Assembly (NCBI GenBank): GCA_014529385.2
Contig: CM043943.1
Span: forward strand, 101,307,855-101,371,854
DNA: 64,000 bases
Direction of reading: 5' to 3'
Origin: Adiantum capillus-veneris
Taxonomy: Eukaryota; Streptophyta; Polypodiopsida; Polypodiales; Pteridaceae
The position numbers were made by a program, and so were the translations under genes. The notes below the pieces were generated by a model, which worked only from the letters and a program-made list of their open reading frames with translations, was not told where the DNA came from and made no database searches. Positions 22,096 through 33,750 of the stretch are shown piece by piece; position 1 is the stretch's first letter; each line of letters opens with the position of its first letter.

Positions 22096-24045
22096 TCGTT
22101 TAATCTTCCTTTGTTTGGATGCATGCATTATTTCTAGCAATTCATTGGTTAGCGGAAAATTATATTTCTTTAAACGACATGCACTAATCCAATTAGCCAT
22201 TGTTTCACCATCTAGGGTGGACAATTTTTATTGCTCCACTTGGAGATACATCTTCAATGATAAACGGTCCGTTTCCCTTTTTCTTAAAATTGGGAATGTG
22301 TTGTTTAAGGGAATATACTAAAACTAAGTCCCCTTTCTTGAAGATTTTTGTGATTAAGTGAGAATCAAAAAATTGTTTTTGTTTCTGCTTTTATGCGTAT
22401 ATGTGAGCTACAACAGTTAGCATTTGCTCATCTAGCTTTTCTAAGTCTTCAAGTCTTTCTGAAAATTCATGTCCAGTCCTTTCAAGATTCTGTGCTACCC
22501 TATGTCGGCAATAGAAATTCTATTAGAAGTATGGCATCAAGACCATAAACAAGGTTAAAGGGTGTAGCATTTAAAGTTGTTTTGAATGAAACTCGATAAG
22601 CCCATAGAGCAACATGGAGATTCATTTCCCAGTCTGTCCTTCCTAAACTAACCACTTTAGTCAGCACCGAGATAATAATTTTTTTCGTATGCTCAGCTTG
22701 TCGGTTTGCTTGTGGATGATAGGGAGCTGATTTGTTATGGATGACCATAAACTCATTAAGCAAATACTCAATTACCTCATTGAGAAAATGAGTTTCCCGA
22801 TCACTAATAATTTCTATTTGTAGTCCATATCTCGTGAATATATACTCATATAAGAATGCAGTAGTGGTTCTGGCATCATTCTTTTAAGTTGCTTTAGCCT
22901 CGGCCCACTTGGTCAAATAGTACGTAGCTACAATGATATATTGAGCTTGGGTTCTATAAGCAGGTGGTTGTATTGGTCCAACAAAATCTATACCCCATTT
23001 TGCAAAAGCTCTAGCCCCCATCATTGGTTTTAAGGGCATGCTATCTACATGTATTGGCATTTTTGCTCGTTGATAAGCATCACACCCTCGAACATATTCT
23101 TTGTCATCTGCAAAAACTATTGGCCACTATATGCATGGCATCAAGATTTCTCTTGCGATTGTCTCACTAGAAAAGTGACTTCCAGCTAATCCAACATGTG
23201 CTTGTTCTATAATCGGAATATACTATTCTCATTTTCAAAGAGACGCAAATGTTGATCTTTACCTCTCTGACATAATTAGTTTCCAATAAGAGCATAGTCT
23301 CTTGATTTAGTTTCTATTACTCTTTGACGATGTTTACTCATATTCTCAGAAAATGTTCCGCTTGATAAGTAAGTAGCTAGATAGTTACTCCACTTAGGAG
23401 CATGTGACATTTGAAACAATGTTACATGAGGTATGGGTGTTTGTTTTTGACATTGAGGACAACCCTTTACAAAAGATCTAACATCTCTCCTCATAGTCGG
23501 CCAAAACACTCCAAGTCTCCAGATTTGCTGCATAGTTTGGTCTTCCGCAGAGTGAAGTCCTACTATGGTAACATGTTCTTGACTTAGGTAGTGTTCTTTT
23601 TCTTCAAGATTAATCCATAGGAGCAATATCCCATCTTGATTTCTTTTGTATAGCCTACCAGCTAGTAATTGATACATAGACGATTGCTTGATTAATCTGA
23701 TCATAATAGGAAGTGGTATTTGTGAATCCACTTGAGCTAATGTCATTAATGACACAATGTTTTTCGACCATCTAGGTATCATTTCCACGGATAATAAATA
23801 GGCATCTGGTAGATCATCGTCTACCCCTTTAGGTGATTCTCTTGAAACAATCCTTGACAAATGATCTGATCATTGATGTGTAGTGTCCTTTTTTTACAAC
23901 CACAATGAAATCAAACTCGAGAAGAATGGTGGGTTCTACCATGTTCAATTGTTGGCTAGCATAATAAATAGGAAAGTCAATTTCCCGTCTCCTGGTTGAG
24001 CTAGTATACAACCAATAGCAAAATTGGAAGCATCTACATGTACGT
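22096..24045 (-). pseudogene. pol: Ty3 relic B RNase H and integrase
   Basis: From 24045 leftwards: RNase H VHVDASNFAIGCILAQPG and FPIYYASQQLNMVEP; spacer GVDDDLPDAYLLSVEM; integrase zinc finger HYLSQEHVTIVGLHSAED...CPQCQK; core GIDFVGPIQPPAYRTQ and ATYYLTKWAEA. The C-terminal core is LLNEFMVIHNKSAPYHPQAN (Gln-Ala where many have DGQAE) and WAYRVSFKTTLNATPFNLVY. The last piece shows KKGDLVLVYSLKQHIPNFKK and LSTLDGETMANWISACRLKK, the usual integrase tail. At least six frame breaks are present. Confidence 0.88.
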
Positions 24046-24555
24046 TGTCGTGCTGTGGCACGTATATAGTGGGAACGGACATTAAACAATTTATCTTGTG
24101 ACTTTTTGATGCATAAGTATACTTCATATAATACTCATATGCATAAATAAAAGCTTTATACCATACCTTAGTATTACCTTTGAAGTAATATAAATGTACA
24201 TTACTATTAGAAAGTACCGCAAGAGAAGTATCAATGATTGTACCTCTTTGTGTCTGGGGGAAAAGCATTTGTATATTTCTTCTAATATCTGAGCTATACC
24301 CTACCATATATAAATTATTTTCTTCTTTTCAAATTTATTTAATAATATAACCCTTCAATAATGCATACCTTCTTAGATGCATACAAGAGGGAAGGGCCTA
24401 CTACAAGACTTTATGAAAAGGAAGATCCAAAGCTTCTTGGACCATCCCAATTTGAAAATCCCGACCTAAGGGCGTGGAGAAAAGGCCAAAACCAAGTCAA
24501 GCTCTTTTAGTAGGCAAATTTTTCCTTTTGAAGCATGTCAATCCGAGTTGCAGGT
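24046..24555 (+). repeat. Direct repeat copy 1 (0.51 kb), LTR-like
   Basis: About 95 per cent identical by eye to 26434-26945, from TGTCGT to CAGGT. It contains an ATG-to-TAG ORF of 49 codons (24361-24510). Confidence 0.85.
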
Positions 24556-26112
24556 AAAGACAATACAGTGGCAGATATGCTATCAAGGGCAAGGTATGAA
24601 GATGAGTCACAGATGATTGATGAGGGAGATGATGTGGGCACTAAGTTCTATTCCATCTCTCATGTCAAAGGTAACTATGTCTGCATGACTAATACACTTG
24701 AATTCTTCTTGAAAGATCTTTATGAAGGTGATTGGCTTCTTATTGGAAGCTATTTGAGTACTATAGCAAAACACGATGATTGGTCTGAACAAGAATTCAG
24801 GAGGATACGTAGGAAAGCATATGGGTACTTTTTGAGGGATGGTTACTTGTGGAAGCATCCTAAACAAAAGGGTGCTACACCACAATGGGTTATATGTAAA
24901 AAAGAGACTCAAGTAAAGATCATGCAAGAGTTTCATGAGAGTCTATGGGCTGGACACAGGGGTGTGTGGGAAACCTTCTCCAAGTTGAAAGAAAAATACT
25001 AGTGGAAGGGTATGTCTAAAGATGTATATCAATTTGTAGAGTCATGTATAACTTGTCAAATGTATTCAAATGTCCGACATCGTGATGGATTGCACCCTAC
25101 ATATCCACTATCCATGCACTATAAATGGGTTGTGGATCTAGTCACAATGCCTTTAGGACTCTCGCAGATGAGATACTTGGTTCTCGCATGAGAGGACCTA
25201 ACTAATCAGGTTGAAGGAAGAGCATTAAGAGCTAAAACCATAGAAGCTGTGTGCAAATTCCTTTTTGATGAGGTGATTTGCCGTTATGGTTGTGTGGGAA
25301 AAATCACTGCAGATAGAGGTGAACTGGATGCTGAAGAAGCAAGGGAGTTCTTTTCTAGATTAGGAATTAAGCTTTCTCTTACTACAGCTTACAACCCTGA
25401 AGGCAATGGAAAGAGTGAAAGAGGGCATCCTCCTATCATCAAAGCTTTGGCCAAGCCTTGCGAAGGAAGAGTTGGTGAGTGGCCAAAACTGTTACCATAT
25501 GCTTTATGGGCTGATCGTACAACACATAGCTCAGTAACTGGCTACATGCCTGCGGAGCTAATTTATGGTCAAAAGCCAGTGATGCCGATTGAAGATACAA
25601 TTCCCACGTGGAATGTACTACCTTGGCAAGAGGGGCTTAGTAGGGATGATCTCCTTGCACTGCATATAAGGCAACTCGAGAGAAGACCTGGAGACATTGA
25701 AGCTGCAAAAGAGCGACTCAAAAATGCAAGTTTGAAAAACAAGGACTACTTTGATAAGCGACATCGACTCAGGAGCAAAGCAATTGACAAAGGTGACTGG
25801 GTTTTAGTGTATGATAGTAGCCTTGAGAACCAGCACACAGTCATGCGCAAGTTCTCAAAATGATGGTTTGGACCGTATTTTGTAAAGCATGTGCATGAAA
25901 ATGCTACTTACAACTTGTCTAATCTAGATGGTACAGAAGTAAAGATTCCCATTGCGGAAAAAAGGATTAAAATGTTTAAGAGAAGAGGAGACAATGATCT
26001 AGAAGATTTTGATGAGGAACAAGAGCAAAACATAGGTGAAGATCAAATTGAACATGAAGCTCTAGAATCATCCACTGAAGAAGAAAGCAAGGAAGATGTA
26101 CAAGAGGTATGA
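24535..26112 (+). pseudogene. pol: Ty3-type RNase H tail and integrase, fungal-looking
   Basis: Starts with the end of RNase H (VAGKDNTVADMLSRARYEDE), then the integrase zinc finger FHESLWAGHRGVWETF...CITCQ. A TAG near 25000 and a TGA near 25190 interrupt it. The core shows WVVDLVTMP with the first Asp, VEGRALRAKTIEAVCKFLFD, ITADRGEL with the second Asp, and YNPEGNGKSERGHPPIIKAL with the catalytic Glu, then ALWADRTTHSSVTGYMPAEL. The tail includes VLVYDSSLENQHTVMRKFSK, a TGA, WFGPYFVKHV and LDGTEVKIPIAEKRIKMFKR. The signature words are, from memory, those of integrases common in fungal Ty3 elements rather than the plant lineages nearby. The acidic C-terminus ends at 26112. Confidence 0.85.
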
Positions 26113-26160
26113 TCTTACAAAGAGACAATGTGGCACATACCGGAGGATGTGCAAGTTTAG

Positions 26161-26427
26161 AGGGGGTGGATGGGTGAAAGCATGGAACGGTGGCTCAAAT
26201 AGCTGTGTCCATGGACACCTACTATCAAAAAATTTGGCCTACAATTAGACATGAATTCACATAAAATTTCTATCATGATATATGTCAATGGATAGCTCTT
26301 AAAGAATAAAATGTAGAAGTGCAATCACTTATAAATTTTATTTAGTTTGTATTCTTTTTTCCACAAGATTGTTTTTGTGATATGCTATCTAATAGCTTAA
26401 ATATCATTCCACCTATTCATGCTTTCA
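26161..26427 (+). repeat. Polypurine tract and small LTR-like block
   Basis: AGGGGGTGGATGGG is directly followed by TGAAAGCATGG. The block ends CATGCTTTCA, so a 253-bp unit (26175-26427) has perfect 10-bp inverted ends TGAAAGCATG/CATGCTTTCA. This is what a 3' LTR after a plus-strand integrase gene looks like. No second copy was found in the window. Confidence 0.55.
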
Positions 26428-26433
26428 CCCGGA

Positions 26434-26945
26434 TGTCGTACTATGGCACGTATATAGTGGGAACGGGCATTAAACGATTTATCTTGTGACTTCTGATGCA
26501 TAAGTATACTTCATATAATACTCATATGCATAAATAAAATCTTTCTACCATACCTTAGTATTACCTTTGAAGTAATATAAATGTACATTACTATTAGAAA
26601 GTACTGCAAGAGAAGTATCAATGATTGTGCCTCTTTTTGTCTGGGGGAAAAGCATTTGTATATTTCTTCTAATATCTCATCTATACCCTACCATATATAA
26701 ATTATTTTCTTCTTTTCACATTTATTTAATAATATAACCCTTCAATAATGCATACCTTCTTGGATACATACAAGAGGGAAGGGCCTACTACTACAAGACT
26801 TTATGAAAAGGAAGATCCAAAGCTTCTTGGACCATCCCAATTTGAAAATCCCGACCTAAGGGCGTGGAGAAAAGGCCAAAACCAAGTCAAGCTCTTTTAG
26901 TAGGCCAATTTTTCCTTTTGAAACATGTCAATCCGAGTTACAGGT
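26434..26945 (+). repeat. Direct repeat copy 2 (0.51 kb), LTR-like
   Basis: Second copy of the repeat at 24046-24555. The small ORF is kept as 50 codons (26748-26900) because its one indel is a whole codon. To the right the sequence continues without a counterpart in copy 1. Confidence 0.85.
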
Positions 26946-28605
26946 CAAAAGTTACAGGGAAACCAATGAAAAACCCTCTCAGAACTACACTGCAAGAAGA
27001 GATGGTAAATAAGTGAATCAAGTGAAAAGAGGTAATCTTGGTCTTTTTCCATAAAATAAGATATTTGGATGATAAAAGACATAATCATGTGAATGGGACA
27101 CCTCAAAGATGCCTTGAAGGACAAGACACACAAGTTGGGACCCCCTGCTAGAGCCACACAAAAGATGCCTAGGTGGGGCCCATATACATCATGTACCCAC
27201 ATGGAGCCTCAACGACCAAAAATGATGAATTTCATGATATTTTGAGTCCTAATATACTCCATTTTAAGAAATATCCAAAGAACATTTGATTTGGGCTAAC
27301 TCTTTAGCCTAATCAAGTGATTATGTAAAACATGGCTCCCTCACCTATAAAAAGGGCAACCTTCTGTTCATTGGGGGCAAGTTATGAGTGAGTGAGAATA
27401 GCTCAATTCCATAGTGACACACTCATCTTAGTGCCACACTTTCTCTTGAAGAAAGGTTGAAGTCTTGCCTCATCTTCTCTCTCCATTAAGGTGGTGGCGA
27501 TTGCTCTCATGTAAGATATATGTTTCTAGTTTTATTTTCATTTGCATATCTAGTCCAATACTTGTCTCTAACTCTATCTCTATCTCTCATTATCTATCTT
27601 TAATACGACCACCACACTTAGATATATCTCTAATTCTATCTTACTCCTCCTTCGATCTCTCTTGTTGTGTCCTAATTGTTTCATTGGAAGGTATTCAAGC
27701 AGCAACCTTGTCAATGTAATGGGTACAACCTTCTTGCGGGAAACAATTACGTGCACAAGGTTAGTAACCATATCTTCATCTTCCACAAGCATCTCTCTCT
27801 CTTAAGGTTCTCATTCTCTTCCACAAACTCTAGAATCTCCTTGCTACAGGTACTTCTCTCCCCGCAGTATCCTTATTGCCTAAGGGCAACAATATGGCTT
27901 GGGAGAGAAACTCTCTTCTTCTTCTCCTTTCACTTCTTTCACACCTTTATCTTTGAACATACTAAGTATATCATTGATGAATAACCATAATCCACATAGA
28001 GGTAATTTCTTTCAATTCCATTCAATGCAATCTATTAGGGTCAAATTTGGATTAGTCGAAAGATTCACTTTCAGCAACGCATAGTGTTTCTATTTGATCC
28101 TGAAAGGCTCAACAAAATACTTTTCTCACCAGATCCCATCATACTACCTATTATTGACTATGACTTCTCTTTTGATGTGAATGTGGTTATTTTATTATGA
28201 ATCAAGAGGATTTGTACTCACAACTAATCCCAATCGCTAGAAAAAATATATACATTATAGTAAGCACAAAGCTACAGTTCCAAAGAGCAATCCGCAGCTT
28301 ATTTGGACAACAAAGATTAAATATCATTAACTCATCCATTAACCCTTTTATCCTACCCATGATACGATATGATCGTAATGTGGATGTTTTCATTTTTGTT
28401 TTGTTCTGACTATCTTTCATGAGTTCTCTCCATCACGTGTGTGTTTGTAAGGAAAAGTGAGCGGCTTCTTTGGCTACATTTCTTCTTTAGCTCTAGAAGC
28501 TATGTTATCTACATCTTAGCTCCTTCTCATAACCCTTGAGCTTCCTCACAAACTCTCACAGCAAGAGGCCCAGTGCCTTCGTGGCAAGACCGCCTACTTC
28601 TTGAC
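26946..28605. other. No gene; promoter-like right part of the nested insertion
   Basis: No convincing coding. CCTATAAAAAGGGC at 27343-27356 is a good TATA box and is followed by CT-rich sequence, as in the R-U5 part of an LTR. The right end is CTTGACA before ACGT. Confidence 0.5.
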
Positions 28606-29909
28606 AACGTGCAATACCTTATTCCAATTTGGTGCTTTCAATATTGGAGATAAGGTGAGAGCTTGCTTAAGCTTCATGAAGGATTCTTCACATGCCTCGG
28701 TCCATTCAAAGTGTGTAGTCAAGCTATACATGGGTTTAGCAATTATAGCGTTCATGTAGATGAATCGTCGGTAATATCCACAATGCCCCATGAAGGCTTG
28801 TATCCTCTCGATTTTGTTGGTCTAGCAAATCAGCAATGACATGAATCTTCTCAATATTAGTAGCTATTCCCTTTTAGACACTATATATCCAATAATTTTT
28901 CCTTGTCTACCCATAAATGTGCACTTTTTAGGATTTAAGAAAACCCTATAATGTCCACATTATTTGAATACCTTTTTGAGGTGTTCAAAATGATCAGCCC
29001 GGATTGATGAATGTACGCATAGATCATCCATATATACTTCTAAGAATTTCCTAAGATATTCTTTGAAAGAATGGCTCATCGACCTTTGAAACGTGGCTAG
29101 AGAATTAGTTAACCCAAACGGCATAACCCAATAGGCAAATATACCCCATTCTGTTGCAAAAGCATTTTTATGCTGATCTTTTGGATCAACCAGAAGTTGA
29201 TTGTATCCCAAAAATCTGTCTAAGAATCTGTAAGCTTCTTTCCTGCAACTTGTTCTAAAACATGCTCAGTGATTGGAAGAGGGAAGCTGTCTAATGGTAG
29301 CTGCATTCACCTTTTTGAGATTAACACACACTTGTAATTTTCCATTCTTCTTGGGTACTACCACAATTGGAGACACCCAATCTCTGTGTTCAATTTCATA
29401 AATGAATTGGATTCCTTTATTTTTTCAATCTCTTCTTTTATCTTCCTGGAAAATGTTTCATTATATGTGTATGGACTTTGTCTACTTGGTTTTGCATTAT
29501 CTCTCATGAATATGGTATGTTGACAGATTTCCGGATCAACACCCTTGAGATCCTTGTAAGACCAAGCGAAGATATCTTGATATTCCTTTAACAAGCTCAT
29601 CAAGATCTCTTCTTCTTCTTCTGTTAGGTCATTCGCAATGTAAGCAGGTCTCGTCTCTTCTCTCGGTTCAGCCAAGTCTATCTTTTTAGCATTTTCAGGC
29701 CCTTCGTAAGACTCACCTTGTTTCCGTAGTTCCCTAACAAGTTTTTCGACTATGATTTTTCGATCTTGGAGAGTATACTTTTTGTAATGGGACGGAACAC
29801 TCATTACATCCTTACCATCCTCTTCCATGGTTTCCATTTCGGTTGTGTATATCTCCTTTAGAGTTTTTTTCAACTCTTGATATTTCTTTTTCCGCTCGAC
29901 TCGTGTCAT
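28606..29909 (-). pseudogene. pol: Ty3 relic B reverse transcriptase
   Basis: From 29909: a Lys/Glu-rich pre-RT stretch, then DLTEEEEEILMSLLKEYQDI and FAWSYKDLKGVDPEICQHTI, the usual lead into RT. After a break the palm shows MGYNQLLVDPKDQHKNAFAT and FGLTNSLATFQRSMSHSF, then the catalytic box VYMDDLCVHS (28990-29050). The connection domain follows: MGHCGYYRRFIYMNAIIAKP, FEWTEACEESFMKLKQAL and LKAPNWNKVLHV, which stops exactly at the insertion. Frameshifts lie near 29360, 29220 and 28800. Confidence 0.9.
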
Positions 29910-30115
29910 GAGTGGTTTGTTATCCTGTGGGTTTGCTTGAGTACCCTTCCTTGTTTTTCTTGATGTTTGACATTTTTGAATTTTTGTTTGAAGGATATGT
30001 GTCAGTTATTTTGTCCTTCACACAATCATTTGCATCTTTCTACATCAAGAACTGTGTTCTACTGGAGACAAATGGCATAGTTCATGTTTTCACAATTTTG
30101 GTGTCTCTTTTTTGT

Positions 30116-31857
30116 CTATACCATTTGTCTTCTTGATTTTTGGTTTGGAAAGTCAAAAAACTTTTCCTCCCTTTCTTTTAAGAGTAGTTTAGCTCCCATA
30201 TTCTCTTTTTCTGACCCGAAATCTTTTGAGGTAGCTGAGTGTTCATCTAACTCATCAGTGGAATCGTAATAGAGGTCTGAAAAGACTTGTTGAGCTTTCA
30301 TTAAGTCCTTGGGTTCCTCATCTTCCTCTTCAATGTTGAGGATTGAAATCATTTGGATGGGAATTATGTCGTAGCCATCCTCATTTCAAAATTGAGTAGG
30401 AATGGGCGTATTCCCACATACATCCATGGTCGCTGAAATATGATTCCATTCAAGTGGCTCAAACAAATGCTCTGGAAAGGGTTCAGGTACATAGGCATCG
30501 TCTGTGCAGTCCCTTTCTAGGATACATTCTTCTCGTCTTAAGCTTCCATTTTATGAAGCTCCACACATCCAAATAGGAGTGTCTCTGTTTAACCAGGATG
30601 TAAGCTTGGTTTCAGCCAAAGAGACTGAATTAAACTCTTGTATGGGTGTTTTCAAAAAATCTCTATAAGTGTGATCTTTTAGATTTACTCTGGTTATAGA
30701 TCCCACTTGCTTCAAGTACAGATAATTTTTTTCCCAATCTTGGATAAGTTGTACCTATCGCATGAAAGGTCTTCCCAATATGATTTCATAGTTGAGTTTT
30801 TTCCCAAAGTCTATTATGTCAAAAGTGTGTTGATATTCAACTCCACAAGAATTGACTATCACCTTTTCAAGCAGCCCTAAAGGTCTCTCAATGTGTATGT
30901 CAGCCAATTGCAATTTCATTCACGTTTGTCTAATGGCTGGTGTCCCCAGGATTCCCATACTCCTTTAGTGGCTATGGCTATGCCTACTCCACTATCCAGT
31001 ATTGCCATGGTTTCAATGTCATTGTATTTCACTAGGAGGGTGGTGTTTCCTTCTTCTCCTTCATAATATTCTCCAAGTTTTTTCATGGGAACATATCGAA
31101 TCTCTTTGTTGTCCATTTCATTTTACAAAATTTCCAATTTTTTTGAGACTAACCTCGTTATCCCCACCTTCTCTAGGGTTCTCTGTAGATCATTCCATAA
31201 GTATGGTCCGAGTTTTAACAACTCTCCCAAGGTAAGAGTGCATTGGATGGGTGTAGACATGATTGAATGAATGTTGTCTACTTCTAGGGTCTGTTCATCT
31301 CTTTTTACTTGAGTGGTCTTCCACACTATGGATTCATCTTCGTTATCTCCCAAGTAAGAAGGTAATGTTTTCAAGGTCAATGGCTTCAACATTCCCGAAG
31401 CTTTGGATCCGCAATCCCCATACAAGGATTGTTCATCCATGTTGGCATCAGAAGGTAGGTTATCCAACCAGACTTCCTCTATAGGAGCTGACTTTAGAGT
31501 TAGGCTCCCATCATTGATCTCTCACGTTTTCCAATAAATGTCCTAGCGAGTCTTCCTCTATGAATGTAACCCGTCTAAGGCATCTTCACTGTCTGGCACT
31601 ATAAGCTCTAGTTCTTTTGTTTCAAGGTCGGGGTCTGCCACCACACCGGATTTTTCTTTAGTGTCTCTTACCACAAGCTCTTCAGGTTTTGTGATACTTT
31701 CAAGCTTGGGTTTTTGTTTTTCCAACATTTCTTGTGTGATTCTTACTAAATGTTGATAAGTTTCCAGCTTAGCTGCTTCCATGTTTGGAGAAGGATAGTT
31801 TTTCCATTTGTTTTTCATGTTTTGGCTTGCTTTAAGTCCTACTTGGTAGGCTTCCAA
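30116..31857 (-). pseudogene. Ty3 relic B protease and flanking polyprotein
   Basis: The retropepsin active site is AILDSGVGIAIATKGVWE in the piece 30916-31116, with Asp-Ser-Gly intact. Upstream pieces (31123-31467 and 31558-31857) are acidic polyprotein spacers with MSTPIQCTLTLGELLKLGPY, a common pre-protease motif of this Ty3 group. Downstream 30116-30352 is an acidic spacer between protease and RT. Several stops separate the pieces, and 30360-30900 is coding-like on the minus strand but badly broken. Confidence 0.78.
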
Positions 31858-32199
31858 GGCGGAATTAATAGGCTAAAAAATTCTATCAACCAAAATGGAT
31901 CCTCCAGATTTCACGGTTGTTTTCTTGAATTCACTTCTAGTTTCTTTCAACTTTTCCTAGAATAGCTTCTTTTCTTTCTCCTCGATTTTAACCCGTTGTT
32001 TTTGTTTTCTCATCTCATATCTTTTTCTTCTGCTTCTTTTGATTCTTTGAGAGGAAATTTCGTATTTTCCGAATCATCAGAGGAGTTGTGTTTCTTTTTC
32101 TTGGCCTGGGCTCTAGTGATTACCTTGATTGGAACAATCGGTTAACTCTCCGATGAGCTACTAGGTATCACTTGGACTACGTCTACTATGGTTTTACCC

Positions 32200-33747
32200 T
32201 TGTTCAAAGGATTTTTAGGAAAATCTTTAGAAAAGTGTCCTCCCTTTTTGCAACATTGTATGCAATAGGCTTTAGCTAGTTTGAGGTTTTTGTCAGGCTC
32301 TGGACATTCATTTTTCTAGTGATCTTTTGCACCACACTTATGATAGTTTCTTGTTCTTGGCTTGATCATGGGTCTTACCATGGGAGGTTTAAAACCTTGA
32401 TTAGCTACATAATACATTGTTGCAAGCTCTGGTGGAGCGTAAGTCATGGTTTCTTCCATTGGTGGTGGATGTGAATTATACAAATCTCCTTCTACCATTA
32501 TTGTAGATGGACTAGGCTCTGCATACGGTGTAATAGTCACTAATGCTTATTCATCTATGACTCCTTCAAAGTACATGTACTTTACAGACACTGTATTATA
32601 TCCTAAATACGGAGGTTATGGTCCCAACACAAGTTGAGGTCTTTCCATACCCATTGGTGGTCTTTGAGCTTAGGCCATATTAGGCTGATATCTGCAAATG
32701 GGTTGTCCTTGTGGTCTCATGGACACGTACTGAACATTCCCATCATACTTTGGTCTGAAGTAGCACTTGTGGGTCTCATGGTTGGTCCACTCACCCTCGA
32801 TTGCACACCATTTTTGCGGCCTAATTGGTTCTTCTTCTTGAAGTATCCCATGTCTTGGTCCCCTCATAGGTGCTTTTTGCATGTTGTTCATCATGTCGCT
32901 CATCCTTTTAAGCATATCTTCTATAATTGAGAGTGGTGCGGCAGCAGCCGTTCCCACTTGTGCTGGTTTAGTGGATGCTGTCTTCTTGCTTTGGTTACCC
33001 TTAGGGACATCTTCTTTGTTGAAAATATCACAATTGTCTCCTAAGTCGATAGCATCTGACACACACTCTTCTAGGGTTGTACGCTTTTTACTATAGAGTA
33101 TAGCATGAAATTCTTTGTTTAGCACTCCCTCTAGAAACAAAGATACAAGTCATTCTTCTACATGTATCTCTAGCACTGAGCATCTGGCAATGTATTGTTT
33201 CATTCGAGTTGCATAATCCCTAACAGACTCACCATGCTTCTATATCAAGCTGTAGGTTTGAGCCACCGTATTATGTTTGATCCCCGTTTTGGACAAGTAG
33301 CTACAAATCTTTGAGCTAATGTGTTCAAGTCCATGATTGACCTTGCTGGAATGTTTTGGAACCATGTCAATGCTTTTCCTTCTAATGTCATTCCAAACCC
33401 CTCGAATTGAGTATGGAAATCGACTATACATTCTGCTCTTAGCACTTGCTTAAAGCTTGCTAAGTGGTCGTATAGATCCCTAGATCCACTGTATTTCTTG
33501 ACCCATTTCTGAAAATCAGCTGGTCTGACGTTTCTGTTTGGTTCAACTCCCGGTCTCCTAGTAGTTAGTCCTGTTTTGAGTCCTTCAAATAGTCGGTTGG
33601 AAATAGTGACTCATGTAGCCTTGGACTGGCCTTAGTGTCACCTAGTTTTCTACGTGATGAGGTGGTTTCTAGTTTCTTTACATTACTCTCAGATGATCTT
33701 TCACGGTGCTCATCTCTTGGAATGGTTTCTGGATCAAGTTTGGACAA
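32200..33747 (-). pseudogene. gag: Ty3 relic B gag
   Basis: Capsid-type region in 33245-33600: GVEPNRNVRPADFQKWVKKY, LRAECIVDFHTQFEGFGMTL and GKALTWFQNIPARSIMDLNT. The next piece (32670-33140) has FLEGVLNKEFHAILYSKKRT and ECVSDAIDLGDN. A zinc-finger-like stretch YHKCGAKDH with the downstream YCIQCCKKGGHFSKDFPKN is near 32220-32340. Frames are broken at least five times. The N-terminal 33565-33747 piece is Ser/Arg-rich. Confidence 0.82.
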
Positions 33748-33750
33748 TTT

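Larger units (their letters stand above)
24046..28605 (+). mobile_element. 4.56-kb nested insertion with ACGT target duplication
   Basis: The insertion begins TGTCGTGC and ends TTGACA (TGTC...GACA, as LTR ends do), flanked by ACGT on both sides (24042-24045 and 28606-28609). Removing it restores the host Ty3 frame. It contains a 0.51-kb direct repeat (24046-24555 and 26434-26945), a plus-strand RNase H tail plus integrase (24535-26112), a polypurine tract with a small LTR-like block (26161-26427), and a promoter-like TATAAAA (27346-27352). One reading is an LTR element with LTRs of about 2.17 kb (right copy 26434-28605) whose left LTR and 5' interior are largely deleted. A composite of two elements is also possible. 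Confidence 0.7.
22096..33750 (-). mobile_element. Ty3/gypsy relic B, split by a 4.56-kb insertion
   Basis: Minus-strand gag (32200-33747), protease (30916-31116) and RT (28606-29909), then after the insertion RNase H and integrase (22096-24045). The halves join exactly: RT ends APNWNKVLHV at 28606 and RNase H resumes HVDASNFAIGCIL at 24045. Removing the insertion and one ACGT copy restores LHVHVDAS in frame. No LTR could be delimited at either end. All frames carry stops. Confidence 0.87.

Noticed and set aside
26945-27202. Minus-strand 85-codon ORF in the nested insertion
   Set aside because: No motif, and the region looks like LTR promoter sequence.
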